Shown here piece by piece: positions 28,219 through 36,537 of a stretch of DNA of 51,469 nt. A program made the position numbers and the translations under genes. The stretch is from ZC4RG30 sp964417875 (GTDB lineage Bacteria; Pseudomonadota; Gammaproteobacteria; Steroidobacterales; Steroidobacteraceae). Each line of letters starts with the position of its first letter. Positions within the stretch are counted from its first letter, which is position 1. The stretch spans positions 1-51,469 of the forward strand of contig CAYQJU010000017.1 in the NCBI GenBank assembly GCA_964417875.1, given 5' to 3'. Below the pieces are notes generated by a model. It saw only the letters and a list, made by a program, of their open reading frames with translations. It was not told the DNA's origin and ran no database searches.

Positions 28219-28700
28219 GCGGCCGCGATGATTTCCAGGATGCCGCCATCGCCCAGCTTGCGGCGCAATGCCTCGACGCGGCCTGCGCCGGGGATGTCGA
28301 GCGTGGGCGCCAGATCATGCAGCGGTTCGAGCACGAAGGCGCGCTCGGCGATGCCCGGATGCGGCACGGTCAGCTGCGGCGTGTCGATGCGCGCATCGCC
28401 GAATATGAGGAGGTCCAGGTCGAGCGTGCGTGGACCCCAGCGCTGCTCGCGCACACGGCCAGCGGCCGCTTCGATGTCGCGCAGCCTGGCGAGCAGGGCT
28501 TCTGCATGGAGCTGCGTGAGAAGTCCAGCCACTGCATTGATGAAATCACCCTGCGCCACCGGACCGAACGGCGCGGTGCGATACAGCCGCGAGGTGGCCA
28601 CCAGCTGCGTGTCGGGGATGTCCTGCAGTGCCTGGAAGGCGGCGCGCACCCGCGCCGCCGGATCTCCCAGGTTGCTGCCGACGCCGACATAGGCCGGCAC
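28215..28700 (-). CDS. folK: 2-amino-4-hydroxy-6-hydroxymethyldihydropteridine pyrophosphokinase
   Basis: It transfers pyrophosphate from ATP to the pterin in folate synthesis. Signature stretches are AYVGVGSNLGD, RTAPFG, RWGPRTLDLDLL (the two metal-binding Asp residues) and VPHPGIAERAFVL. I choose the GTG at 28700, giving 161 residues beginning MPAYVGVGSN, because a near-perfect GGAGGAG lies at 28708-28714, seven bases upstream, and the family normally starts here. The alternative ATG at 28724 would place that site inside the coding sequence. It follows pcnB closely and overlaps the kinase gene. Cytoplasmic. Confidence 0.95.
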   Translation of the reverse strand: MPAYVGVGSNLGDPAARVRAAFQALQDIPDTQLVATSRLYRTAPFGPVAQGDFINAVAGLLTQLHAEALLARLRDIEAAAGRVREQRWGPRTLDLDLLIFGDARIDTPQLTVPHPGIAERAFVLEPLHDLAPTLDIPGAGRVEALRRKLGDGGILEIIAAA

Positions 28701-28727
28701 CCACAGGCTCCTCCCCGGTGGCATGGA

Positions 28728-30206
28728 TCAGCGCCGTCGCCGGCGGCGACGCCGCCGCGGACGGCCGTCCTCGTCCTCGCCTGCGCCACCTGCGCCGGCA
28801 CCGCCGCGCTGACCGCGTGCGGCCTCGAGCGCCAGGGCCATCTCCATGCGCGCTTCCGGATCGGCCTCCTGCAATGCCGACCACCAGTCGGCCAGCTCCT
28901 GCGAGGCCATGCCCACCTTCGCCCGCAGCAGCAGCAGGTCGTAGGCAGCGCGGAAGCGCGGCTGGTCGATCAGGCGAAGCACGCGGCGGCTGCGCGGCCG
29001 CTCCAGCTGAGGCTGCAGCGCGAACATGTCGCGCACACCCAGCGAGAAGCGCTTCGGGATCGTCACATGCCGCTGCGAATCGCGCAGCACCATATCGCAG
29101 GCATCGAGGATGGTGCCGACATCCGCCCAGTTCTCCGGCGGCTGCTTTTCGATCCACGCCGCGATCGGCCCATAGAGCAGCAGCGTGAACAGGAAGGTGG
29201 GCGTGACCGACTTGCCGGCGCGCACGCGCTCGTCGGTGTTGGCAAGTCCGGCCAGCAGCAGCTGCTCCACCGGTCCGCCGGGATGCTTCGCCAGGCAGTG
29301 CTCCACGGCCGGATAGAGCACCTCGAGCAGGCCGCGGCTGCGCAGCACCTCGAGCGAGCGCACGCCATGGCCGGTGAGGAACAGCTTCAGTGTTTCATCG
29401 AACAGGCGTGCGGCCGGCACCTCATTGAGCAGGCCGCGCAGCTGCGCGATCGGCGCCTCGGTGGCCGGATCGAGCGTGAAGCCCAGTTTGGCCTCGAAGC
29501 GCGCCGCGCGCAGCATGCGCACCGGGTCCTCGCGATAGCGCTGCACCGGATCGCCGATCAGACGCAGGCGCCGCGCCTTCACATCCTCGGCACCGCCGAC
29601 ATAGTCGCGGACGGTGAAGTCCTCGATGCTGTAATAGAGCGCGTTGCAGGCGAAGTCGCGTCGCCAGACGTCCTCTTCGATGCTGCCGTAGGTGTTGTCG
29701 CGCAGGATGCGGCCGCCGTCATCAAGCACGCGATCGCCGTCGTCGTCCTCCGCATCGCGGGCGCGCGCGGCATCGACCTCGGCTTCGGTCTCCGGGTCAT
29801 CCTCGCTGGCGCCCACCTCGAGCAGGATGTCCGGATCGTCGGCGGTCTCCTCGCCCGGCAGCGGTGCGCTGGCAGCGCGGAAGGTGGCCACTTCGATGAT
29901 CTCGTGGCCGAAGAATACGTGCGCCAACCGAAACCGCCGGCCGATCAGGCGGCAATTGCGGAAGCAGCGTTTGACCTCCTCGGGACGGGCGCTGGTGGCC
30001 ACGTCGAAATCCTTGGGTTTGGCGCCCAGCATCAGGTCGCGCAGGCAGCCGCCGACCAGGAAGGCCTGGTGGCCGCTCTCGCGCAGGCGATAGAGCACCC
30101 GGAGGGCGTTGGGGGAGATGTGCTGGCGCGAAATCGGATGCTCGGCGCGGGGAATCACACGCAGCGAGCCGGCCGGCGGGGGGCTGGCATCGGAATCAGG
30201 AGTCAA
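28728..30206 (-). CDS. pcnB: Poly(A) polymerase I
   Basis: It adds poly(A) tails that mark RNAs for decay. The nucleotidyltransferase head has LVGGCLRDLMLG and KDFDVATSA (catalytic Asp pair), then RRDFACNALYY. The neck and body follow to about residue 450. No ATG fits the conserved N-terminus. TTG at 30206 gives 492 residues starting MTPDSDASPPP, with GGAAAA about 7-12 bases upstream; GTG at 30158 is the shorter option. An upstream extension would run into the tRNA-Glu promoter and gene, so it is unlikely. The C-terminus ends in about nine consecutive Arg residues after an acidic, Gly-rich stretch, a basic tail probably used for RNA binding. First gene of the long minus-strand block. Confidence 0.93.
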   Translation of the reverse strand: MTPDSDASPPPAGSLRVIPRAEHPISRQHISPNALRVLYRLRESGHQAFLVGGCLRDLMLGAKPKDFDVATSARPEEVKRCFRNCRLIGRRFRLAHVFFGHEIIEVATFRAASAPLPGEETADDPDILLEVGASEDDPETEAEVDAARARDAEDDDGDRVLDDGGRILRDNTYGSIEEDVWRRDFACNALYYSIEDFTVRDYVGGAEDVKARRLRLIGDPVQRYREDPVRMLRAARFEAKLGFTLDPATEAPIAQLRGLLNEVPAARLFDETLKLFLTGHGVRSLEVLRSRGLLEVLYPAVEHCLAKHPGGPVEQLLLAGLANTDERVRAGKSVTPTFLFTLLLYGPIAAWIEKQPPENWADVGTILDACDMVLRDSQRHVTIPKRFSLGVRDMFALQPQLERPRSRRVLRLIDQPRFRAAYDLLLLRAKVGMASQELADWWSALQEADPEARMEMALALEAARGQRGGAGAGGAGEDEDGRPRRRRRRRRR

Positions 30207-30234
30207 AGGGCGCTTTTCCGGACGAATGAAGGAC

Positions 30235-30262
30235 TTGTGAGAAGGTACAGGCCGCCTATAAT
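30235..30262 (+). promoter_or_regulatory. tRNA-Glu promoter
   Basis: TTGTGA at 30235-30240 and a perfect TATAAT at 30257-30262 are separated by 16 bases. The tRNA begins 46 bases after the -10 box. The spacing and position fit a strong sigma70 promoter for the tRNA gene. It lies opposite the 5' flank of pcnB, so the two promoters may interfere. Confidence 0.8.
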
Positions 30263-30308
30263 ACCGCGCCTCGCCTGCCTGCCACGGCAAACTGCGCCGG
30301 CACCTTAC

Positions 30309-30384
30309 GCTCCCTTCGTCTAGAGGCCCAGGACATAGCCCTCTCAAGGCTAGTACACCGGTTCGAATCCGGTAGGGAGCGCCA
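30309..30384 (+). tRNA. tRNA-Glu (anticodon CTC)
   Basis: A 76-nt cloverleaf with encoded CCA. The acceptor stem pairs GCTCCCT with AGGGAGC. The D-arm region CGTCTAGAGGCCCAGGACA is the bacterial tRNA-Glu signature. The anticodon stem TAGCC/GGCTA holds loop CTCTCAA, giving anticodon CTC, which reads GAG. The T-arm is ACCGGTTCGAATCCGGT. The discriminator base is G. A well-placed promoter lies upstream; no clear terminator follows. Confidence 0.97.
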
Positions 30385-30531
30385 TCTCTTCTTCCTTGCC
30401 CGCTGCCTGTCCCGCCATCGCGACAGTGTTCGGACGAGTCCTACCGGCCCTCTGCACCCCCGATAGTGCCGATCCAGGCCGCGGATCGTCAGGCTGTCTC
30501 CATCGCATCGAAAGATCGAAGGAGCAGACAG

Positions 30532-31005
30532 ATGAGAAAGAACCTGATCGCCGCAACGCTTGGCGCCGCGTTCATCGGCAGCCTCGCAGTCACTCCCGCC
30601 ATTGCTGATGACGCCGACAAGGCCACTCCGGTCCGCGCCGAAGGCGGCCAGAGCGATCGCTCGATGGGCGAAGTCGTCGATGACGCGGCCATCGTCGCCA
30701 AGGTCAAGTCGAGCCTGCTGAGCTCATCGGAAGTCGAGGGCCTGGATGTGAATGTGGACGCCCGCAATGGCGTCGTCACGCTTTCGGGATCCGCCGACAC
30801 GATGGCCGAGCGCAGCAGCGCCGAGCGCATCGCGAAGACTGCCGATGGCGTGAAGAGCGTCGACAACAAGATCGTCATCAAGTCTGGCGCGGATGCAGAT
30901 GCGGGCAACCGCTCGAATGCGGACAGCACCAGCGACCGGATGAATGCGCCCAGCCCTGCGGCGCCGGCACCGGATCCCGCCAACCGCGTGCAGCCTGAGA
31001 ATTGA
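30532..31005 (+). CDS. Periplasmic BON-domain protein
   Basis: A 157-residue protein with a signal peptide (about 1-25, cleavage near AIADD) and one BON domain (about 48-120). The domain carries the expected VDDAAIVAKVKSSLL, LDVNVDARNGVVTLSG and KSVDNKIVIK pattern. BON domains are thought to bind phospholipid membranes; OsmY is a related osmotic stress protein with two domains. Only one domain is present here, followed by an Asn/Ser/Pro-rich disordered tail. GAAGGAGC lies 6-13 bases before the ATG. It is monocistronic and ends before a terminator. A stress or envelope role is inferred. Confidence 0.87.
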   Translation: MRKNLIAATLGAAFIGSLAVTPAIADDADKATPVRAEGGQSDRSMGEVVDDAAIVAKVKSSLLSSSEVEGLDVNVDARNGVVTLSGSADTMAERSSAERIAKTADGVKSVDNKIVIKSGADADAGNRSNADSTSDRMNAPSPAAPAPDPANRVQPEN

Positions 31006-31029
31006 TCTGACCCGGAGCTGACGAAATTG

Positions 31030-31060
31030 CCGGCCGCGCCGAATGCGTGGCCGGTTTTTT
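31030..31060. terminator. Intrinsic terminator after the BON gene
   Basis: CCGGCCGCGC (31030-31039) pairs with GCGTGGCCGG (31045-31054), one G-T pair included, around the loop CGAAT. Six Ts follow at 31055-31060. It lies 24 bases after the BON stop and about 20 bases before the end of the convergent XdhC-type gene. Confidence 0.9.
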
Positions 31061-31081
31061 ATGGGCGGCTGAAAAAGGCCG

Positions 31082-31795
31082 TCAGGGTGAAGCGGCGACG
31101 GGGTCGATGCGCAGCTGCTGCGTCACCTGCGCCAGCACCGAGATCGCAATCTCTGCCGGCGTGCGCGCACCGATGAAAAGACCGGCCGGGCCATGGATGC
31201 GCGCCCGCGCGGCGTCATCGACACCGGCATCAATCAGCCGCTGCAGCCGCCTGGCATGGGTGCGCGTGGAGCCCAGGGCACCGATGTAGAAGGCGGGGGA
31301 ATCCAGCACCGCGAGCAGCGCCGGATCGTCGATCTTCGGATCATGCGTCAGCAGCACCACGGCCGTGCGTGCATCAGGCTTCAGCGCCGCGAAGGCCTGC
31401 TGCGGCCATTCGTTGACCAGCTGCACGCCGGCAAAGCGTTCCGGCCGCAGGAAGGCGGCGCGCGGATCGACCACGGTGACGGCATAACCGGCCTCGCGCG
31501 CCATCACGCACAGCGCCTCGCTGATATGCACCGCGCCCACGATGATCATGCGCAGTGGTGGATTGTGTGGCGAGACCATCATTTCGCTGCCGCCCTCCCC
31601 GACCAGCTGCACGCGGTCGCTGGCCAGCGCAGCACGGCCGGCGGCGGCCAGATCCGGTTCGGTGAGGGCCAGCAGCTTCAGGCCCTCGGCGTCGAGCATG
31701 CGCTGCACACCGCCTGGCGCCAGCGGTGTGATCAGCACCACGGCGCGGCCGCGGCGGCGCGCATCGAGCAGCGCATGAGCCATGCCCTGGCGCAT
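31082..31795 (-). CDS. XdhC-type molybdenum-enzyme maturation factor, C-terminal (Rossmann) part
   Basis: A 237-residue protein equal to the C-terminal half of XdhC/CoxI-family factors. Visible elements are the Rossmann opening MIIVGAVHISEAL, VVDPRAAF, VLLTHDPKIDDPALL, YIGALGSTRTHARR and IHGPAGLFIGARTPAEIA. XdhC binds and sulfurates molybdenum cofactor for xanthine-dehydrogenase-type enzymes. The ATG at 31795 follows directly on the TAG stop of the N-terminal half and lies in the same frame. One in-frame TAG therefore separates two halves usually found as a single chain. GGTGGA just upstream could serve for reinitiation. The pair is divergent from the molybdenum hydroxylase it presumably matures. 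Confidence 0.87.
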   Translation of the reverse strand: MRQGMAHALLDARRRGRAVVLITPLAPGGVQRMLDAEGLKLLALTEPDLAAAGRAALASDRVQLVGEGGSEMMVSPHNPPLRMIIVGAVHISEALCVMAREAGYAVTVVDPRAAFLRPERFAGVQLVNEWPQQAFAALKPDARTAVVLLTHDPKIDDPALLAVLDSPAFYIGALGSTRTHARRLQRLIDAGVDDAARARIHGPAGLFIGARTPAEIAISVLAQVTQQLRIDPVAASP

Positions 31796-32131
31796 CTATT
31801 CCACCGCCTCGACCCAGACGCGGATGCGTCCGCCGCAAGCGAGGCCGACACTGAAGGCGAGCTCGTCGCTGACGCCGAACTCGAGCAGTCGCGGCGCGCC
31901 ATCGCGCATCACCTCGGCGGCGGCCTCGATGACGGCCACCTCGACGCAGCCGCCGGACACTGAACCTGCAAACTGACCGGACTCGTTGCACACCATCAGG
32001 CTGCCAGCCGGACGCGGCGCGGAGCCCCAGGTGGAAACCACCGTGGCCAGGCCCACGCGCAGGCCGGATTCGCGCCAGGCGAGCGCCTGCGCAAGCAGCG
32101 CGGACTCATCGTTGGTGGTGGGCTCGTTCAT
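31796..32131 (-). CDS. XdhC-type maturation factor, N-terminal part
   Basis: A 111-residue protein matching the XdhC_CoxI N-terminal domain. It shows GLATVVSTWGSAPRPAGSLM, SGQFAGSVSGGCVE and a final LACGGRIRVWVE; the SGGCVE and ACGG cysteines are conserved in the family. It ends at TAG 31796-31798, and the next codon in frame is the ATG of the C-terminal part. The ATG at 32131 is chosen by comparison with family starts. It lies 62 bases from the divergent small-subunit gene, so the factor and enzyme probably share a control region. Whether the split is natural or a nonsense change is discussed separately. Confidence 0.85.
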   Translation of the reverse strand: MNEPTTNDESALLAQALAWRESGLRVGLATVVSTWGSAPRPAGSLMVCNESGQFAGSVSGGCVEVAVIEAAAEVMRDGAPRLLEFGVSDELAFSVGLACGGRIRVWVEAVE

Positions 32132-32193
32132 TGGTGCAATTGTAGAATAGTCTGACCGCGAAACCCCGCCGCTGCCGCAACCGGAGCCCATCC

Positions 32194-32652
32194 ATGATCA
32201 CGCTGCAAGTGAACGGCCGGCAGCTCACTGCCGATGTGGCCGACGACACCCCGCTGCTGTGGGTGCTGCGTGACACGCTGGGCCTGACGGGCACGAAATT
32301 CGGCTGCGGCATCGCCCAGTGCGGCGCCTGCACCGTCCATGTGGATGGGGCCGCGACGCGAAGCTGCGTGCTGCCGGTGTCCGCGGCAGCCGGCAGGCAG
32401 ATCACCACCATCGAGGCGGTGGCCGTCGATCCGGTGGGCAAGGCGCTGCAGGATGCCTGGGTGGCCGGCAATGTGCCCCAGTGCGGCTACTGCCAGTCCG
32501 GCCAGATCATGAGCGCCACCGCGCTGCTGCAACAGCACCGCGCGCCCACCGACGCTCAGATCGACGCGGCCATGAGCGGCAACCTCTGCCGCTGCGGTAC
32601 CTATGCGCGCATCCGCGCCGCCATCCACCGTGCCGCCGGAGAACTGGCCTGA
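32194..32652 (+). CDS. Isoquinoline-1-oxidoreductase-type small subunit, two [2Fe-2S] clusters
   Basis: A 152-residue electron-transfer subunit of a xanthine-dehydrogenase-family molybdenum hydroxylase. Plant-type ferredoxin cysteines are Cys38, Cys43, Cys46 and Cys58; the second cluster uses Cys97, Cys100, Cys132 and Cys134 (CGYC and CRC). GQIM following the third pair is the usual molybdenum-cofactor contact loop. No signal peptide of its own is seen, so it would ride with the Tat-exported large subunit. CCGGAGCCC lies upstream. It is 11 bases before the large-subunit gene. The substrate is uncertain: relatives act on N-heterocycles or aldehydes. Confidence 0.93.
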   Translation: MITLQVNGRQLTADVADDTPLLWVLRDTLGLTGTKFGCGIAQCGACTVHVDGAATRSCVLPVSAAAGRQITTIEAVAVDPVGKALQDAWVAGNVPQCGYCQSGQIMSATALLQQHRAPTDAQIDAAMSGNLCRCGTYARIRAAIHRAAGELA

Positions 32653-32663
32653 CAAGGCATGCC

Positions 32664-34886
32664 ATGAAGCACCTGATGCAACCCTCCGCCGCAGACGTCC
32701 GCGTCGTTCACGCGCCGGCCACGGCCGGCGTGAACCGGCGCGATGTGCTGAAGGGCGCGGGCCTGTCGCTGGCCATCCTGGGCACCGGGCCCATGCTGGG
32801 TGCCTGCTCCGGCGGCGCGGGCACCGACAACGCGCTGGCGCCCGGACATTTCCTGCGCATCGGCGCCGACAGCCGCGTCACGGTGCTGTCGCCGAACACG
32901 GAGCTGGGCCAGGGGGCCTACACGGGTCTTGCCACGCTGGTCGCGGAGGAACTGGATGCGGACTGGAAACAGGTGGTGGTCGAGGCCGCACCGGCCGATG
33001 TGACGCGCTATGGCAACCCGGCCTTCGGCGGCATGATGCAGGGCACCGGCGGCAGCACCACCATCCCGGCCTTCTGGGAGCCGATGCGCAAGGCTGGCGC
33101 CACCGCGCGGGCCCTGCTGGTGTCGGCGGCCGCGTCGCGCTGGAACGTGCCTGCCGATGAGATCCGCATCAGTCAGGGCGTGGTGCAGCACGCCGGCAGC
33201 GGCCGCAGCATCACCTTCGGTGAACTGGTGGATGCCGCGGCGGCACTGCCTGTTCCCACCGACGTGAAGGTGAAGGAGGCCTCTGCATTCACATTGATCG
33301 GCCGCGACGCGCAGCGCCTCGATGCTTTCGAGAAATCCAGCGGCACCGCGGTGTTCACGCAGGATGTGCGCCTGCCAGGCCTGCTGGTGGCCGTGGTGGC
33401 GTTGCCGCCCCGCTTCGGCGCCCGCGTGACGGGGTTCGACGCCACTGCCGCAAAGGCCGTGCCGAACGTGGTGAACGTGGTGCTGTTCCGAAGCTCGATG
33501 CGCGAAGGCGTGGCGGTGCTCGCCACCGACACCTGGTCGGCAAGGAAGGCGCGTGACCTGCTGCAGGTCACCTGGGATGAAAGCCAGGCATTCACGCAGG
33601 GGTCCGATGAGATCTTCGCCGGGTATCGCGAACTGGCCGCGCAGCCGGGCATATCGGCGCGCAGGCAGGGCGATGCGGATGCGGCACTCGCGAATGCTGA
33701 AGCCCGCAGCTTCACCGCCACCTACCAGTTTCCCTTCCTGGCCCATGCGGCGATGGAGCCGATGAACGCAGTGGTGCGGATCAATGCCGAGGGCTGCGAG
33801 ATCTGGAATGGCGAGCAGTTCCACACCGGCGACCAGAATGTGGTGGCCGGCATGCTGGGCATTGCGCCGGAACAAGTGAAGATCCACATGCTGTATGCCG
33901 GCGGCAGCTTCGGCCGCCGCGCCAATGCCTGGGCGGACTACGTGGCCGACGCGGTCGCGATTGCCCGCGCCGATGGCAGCGGCCGGCCAGTGAAGCTGGT
34001 GTGGATGCGGGAAGACGACATGCGCGCCGGCTTCTATCGCCCGGCCTATGTGCATTCGCTGGCCGCCACGGTCGATGAGCAGGGGCGCATCCAGGCCTGG
34101 CGACAGCGCATCGTCGGGCAGTCGATCGCCGCCGGCACGCCGCTCGACAGCGGCGAGCCGGTGGATGTCACATCGGTCGAGGGCGCGGCCAACATGCCGT
34201 ACGCGATTCCGAACCTGTCGGTGGAGCTGCACACCACAAAGCTGGGCGTGCCCGTGCTCTGGTGGCGTTCGGTGGGATCCACGCACACCGCCTATGCGGT
34301 GGAAGCCTTCCTCGACGACATCGCGCGCGGCACCGGGCAGGATCCGGTTGAACTGCGACGCGGCCTGCTGGCCGATCATCCACGTCATCTCGCCGTGCTG
34401 AACCTGGCCGCCGAAAAGTCCGGCTGGGGCACCGAACTGCCCAACGGCACCGCGCGCGGCGTGGCGCTGCACGAGTCATTCAACAGCGTGGTGGCGCAGA
34501 TCGTCGAGGTCAGCCAGCGCGGCAATGCCTTCCGGGTGGAGCGCGTGGTGTGCGCGGTGGACTGCGGCATCGCCGTGAACCCGAACATCGTCGCGATGCA
34601 GATGGAGTCGGGCATCGTCTATGGCCTGGCCGCCGCGGCCACCGGCGCGATCACGCTGAAGGATGGCCTCGTGCAGCAGTCGAACTTCAATGACTATCCG
34701 GTGCTGCGCATGAACCAGATGCCCAGGATCGAGGTGCACATCATGCCGTCCACCAACGCGCCCACCGGTGTGGGCGAGCCGGGTACGCCCCCGACCGCCC
34801 CGGCCGTGGCCAATGCGATCGCGCAGCTGGGGGGCAAGGTGATCCACGAATTGCCCTTCAGCAGCGCCGGCGTGACCATCGCCTGA
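32664..34886 (+). CDS. Isoquinoline-1-oxidoreductase-type molybdopterin large subunit
   Basis: A 740-residue molybdopterin-binding subunit. The N-terminus NRRDVLKGAGLSLAILG, about residues 24-40, is a Tat-type signal, and GACSG hints at a lipoprotein cleavage variant. Molybdopterin-dinucleotide contact stretches include GQGAYTGLATLVAEEL, MMQGTGGSTT and GGSFGRRANAW. The catalytic base Glu705 lies in GVGEPGTPP near the C-terminus. These features match IorB/aldehyde-oxidase-type enzymes that hydroxylate N-heteroaromatics or oxidise aldehydes in the periplasm and pass electrons to a cytochrome. It follows the FeS subunit by 11 bases and precedes an NDH-2-like gene by two. The XdhC-type factor is divergent. 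Confidence 0.93.
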   Translation: MKHLMQPSAADVRVVHAPATAGVNRRDVLKGAGLSLAILGTGPMLGACSGGAGTDNALAPGHFLRIGADSRVTVLSPNTELGQGAYTGLATLVAEELDADWKQVVVEAAPADVTRYGNPAFGGMMQGTGGSTTIPAFWEPMRKAGATARALLVSAAASRWNVPADEIRISQGVVQHAGSGRSITFGELVDAAAALPVPTDVKVKEASAFTLIGRDAQRLDAFEKSSGTAVFTQDVRLPGLLVAVVALPPRFGARVTGFDATAAKAVPNVVNVVLFRSSMREGVAVLATDTWSARKARDLLQVTWDESQAFTQGSDEIFAGYRELAAQPGISARRQGDADAALANAEARSFTATYQFPFLAHAAMEPMNAVVRINAEGCEIWNGEQFHTGDQNVVAGMLGIAPEQVKIHMLYAGGSFGRRANAWADYVADAVAIARADGSGRPVKLVWMREDDMRAGFYRPAYVHSLAATVDEQGRIQAWRQRIVGQSIAAGTPLDSGEPVDVTSVEGAANMPYAIPNLSVELHTTKLGVPVLWWRSVGSTHTAYAVEAFLDDIARGTGQDPVELRRGLLADHPRHLAVLNLAAEKSGWGTELPNGTARGVALHESFNSVVAQIVEVSQRGNAFRVERVVCAVDCGIAVNPNIVAMQMESGIVYGLAAAATGAITLKDGLVQQSNFNDYPVLRMNQMPRIEVHIMPSTNAPTGVGEPGTPPTAPAVANAIAQLGGKVIHELPFSSAGVTIA

Positions 34887-34888
34887 CC

Positions 34889-36157
34889 ATGCCGCAGGTT
34901 GCCACCCCTGCTGTGCGGCCACGGCTCGTCGTCATCGGCGGCGGATTTGCAGGCCTTTGGGCGGTGCGCGCACTGGAGCGCGCGGCCGTCGACATCGTGC
35001 TGCTGGATCGCCACAACCATCACACCTTCCAGCCGCTTCTGTACCAGGTGGCCACCGCCGGCCTTGCGGCACCGTCGATCGCCGCACCACTGCGGCAGAT
35101 CCTGCGCACGCAGGCGAATGTCACCATTGGCCTCGGAGAAGTGACGCGCATCGATGCAAACGCGCGTCGCGTGTACCTCGGCGAGGAGTCGCTGGACTAT
35201 GACTACCTGCTGGTGGCCACTGGCGTGTCGCATGCCTACTTCGGCCATGACGACTGGGCGCCGCATGCGCCGGGACTGAAGACGCTGGATGATGCGCTGG
35301 CGATCCGCGCGCGCATCCTCACCGCCTTCGAGCGTGCCGAGCGAAGCCGGGACCCGGCCGAGGTGCAGGCGCTGCTGACCTTCGTCATCGTCGGCGCCGG
35401 ACCCACCGGCGTGGAGCTGGCCGGCACGCTGGCCGAGATCGCACGCCATACCCTGCGCGGGGAATTCCGCCGCATCGACACGGCGACGGCGCGCGTGGTG
35501 CTGGTCGAAGCCGGGCCGCGCGTGCTGCCGGCGTTTCCCGCCGAGCTGTCCGCCAGCGCGCAGCGTCAGCTGGAGCGGCTGGGTGTGACGGTGCGCACCG
35601 GCACGCCGATCACGCAGGTGGATGAGCGCGGCGTGCACATCGGCAGTGAACCGCTGGCCGCACGCACCGTGCTGTGGGCCGCCGGCGTCACCGCCTCGCC
35701 GCTGGCGCGCACGCTGGGCGTGCCACTGGATCGCAGTGGGCGCGTGCCGGTCGAGTCGGATCTGTCCGTGCCGGGTCATCCGGAGGTGTTCGTGGCCGGC
35801 GACCTGGCGGCGGTGACATCAGAGGCCGGACCGGTGCCTGGCATCGCGCCGGCGGCCAAGCAGATGGGACGGCATGTGGCGCAGGTCATCGCGGCGCGAC
35901 TGCACGGACGCCCGCCACCGGCCTTCCGCTACCGCCACCATGGACTGCTCGCCACCATCGGGCGCATGGCCGCCGTGGTGGACCTGGGGCGCCTGCGCTT
36001 TTCCGGGCTGCTGGCGTGGTGGTTCTGGCTGGCCGCGCACATCTACTTCCTGATCGGCTTTCGCAACCGGCTGGTGGTGCTGATCGACTGGGCCGGCGCG
36101 TACTGGACGTACCAGCGCGGCGCGCGCATCGTCACGCGCGAGGCGGATCCGCGCTGA
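34889..36157 (+). CDS. Type II NADH dehydrogenase-like flavoprotein
   Basis: A 422-residue protein of the NDH-2 family that moves electrons from NAD(P)H to quinone without pumping protons. The FAD motif VIGGGFAG (15-22) and the second dinucleotide motif FVIVGAGPTGVELAG (about 166-180) are intact, and PGIAPAAKQMG and VFVAGD are also conserved. The C-terminal amphipathic stretch LAWWFWLAAHIYFLIGFRN probably anchors it to the inner membrane. It starts two bases after the molybdenum large subunit stop, so co-transcription is near certain. Whether it accepts electrons from that enzyme or simply shares the operon is unknown. No clear ribosome binding site precedes the ATG; translational coupling is likely. 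Confidence 0.92.
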   Translation: MPQVATPAVRPRLVVIGGGFAGLWAVRALERAAVDIVLLDRHNHHTFQPLLYQVATAGLAAPSIAAPLRQILRTQANVTIGLGEVTRIDANARRVYLGEESLDYDYLLVATGVSHAYFGHDDWAPHAPGLKTLDDALAIRARILTAFERAERSRDPAEVQALLTFVIVGAGPTGVELAGTLAEIARHTLRGEFRRIDTATARVVLVEAGPRVLPAFPAELSASAQRQLERLGVTVRTGTPITQVDERGVHIGSEPLAARTVLWAAGVTASPLARTLGVPLDRSGRVPVESDLSVPGHPEVFVAGDLAAVTSEAGPVPGIAPAAKQMGRHVAQVIAARLHGRPPPAFRYRHHGLLATIGRMAAVVDLGRLRFSGLLAWWFWLAAHIYFLIGFRNRLVVLIDWAGAYWTYQRGARIVTREADPR

Positions 36158-36195
36158 GACATCGGCTGCACCTGCCTGTCCATCGCGGGGCCTGA

Positions 36196-36534
36196 TCAGC
36201 CGCGTGACTTGCGCCGCCGCAGCCGGCCGCGCGCCACTTCCGTGGCCAGTGCATCCAGCTTCGGTTCCCAGTGGCTGCGGAACATCCCAAGCCAGCGGTC
36301 GATCTCGCGCAGTGGCCTGGCATCCACCGAATAGATGCGGCGCGTGCCCTCCGGCCGCACACGCGCGAAGCCCTGGTCGCGCAGCACCTTCAGATGCTGC
36401 GAGACCGCCGCCTGCGTGATGCCGAACTGCGCGCCTACGACCTCGACGATCTGGCCGGAAGTGTACTCACCATGTGCCAGCAGCTCGAGGATGCGCCGAC
36501 GCACCGGATCGCCGAGAACATCGAGAGCATGCAT
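36196..36534 (-). CDS. ArsR-family winged-helix repressor
   Basis: A 112-residue winged-helix protein. Residues 1-85 form the domain, with LDVLGDPVRRRILELLA, the recognition helix region ITQAAVSQHLKVLRDQG and the wing RPEGTRRIYSV. No ELCVC metal-site motif is present, so it is not an arsenic or cadmium sensor of the classical type. It belongs with the ArsR proteins paired with an SRPBCC gene. It starts three bases after that gene and probably regulates the pair through the repeats upstream. The basic C-terminal tail RLRRRKSRG may aid DNA binding. The ligand is unknown. Confidence 0.92.
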   Translation of the reverse strand: MHALDVLGDPVRRRILELLAHGEYTSGQIVEVVGAQFGITQAAVSQHLKVLRDQGFARVRPEGTRRIYSVDARPLREIDRWLGMFRSHWEPKLDALATEVARGRLRRRKSRG

Positions 36535-36537
36535 GGA

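Noticed and set aside
28317..30323. Long plus-strand frame opposite folK and pcnB
   Set aside because: Antisense shadow of conserved genes; no start signal or recognisable domain.
30309..30384. tRNA as an integration site
   Set aside because: No integrase, direct repeat of the tRNA 3' end or mobile gene is seen next to either tRNA.
30350..30556. Small minus-strand frame ending MALPTGFEPVY
   Set aside because: This is the well-known antisense translation of a tRNA 3' end, here of tRNA-Glu(CTC).
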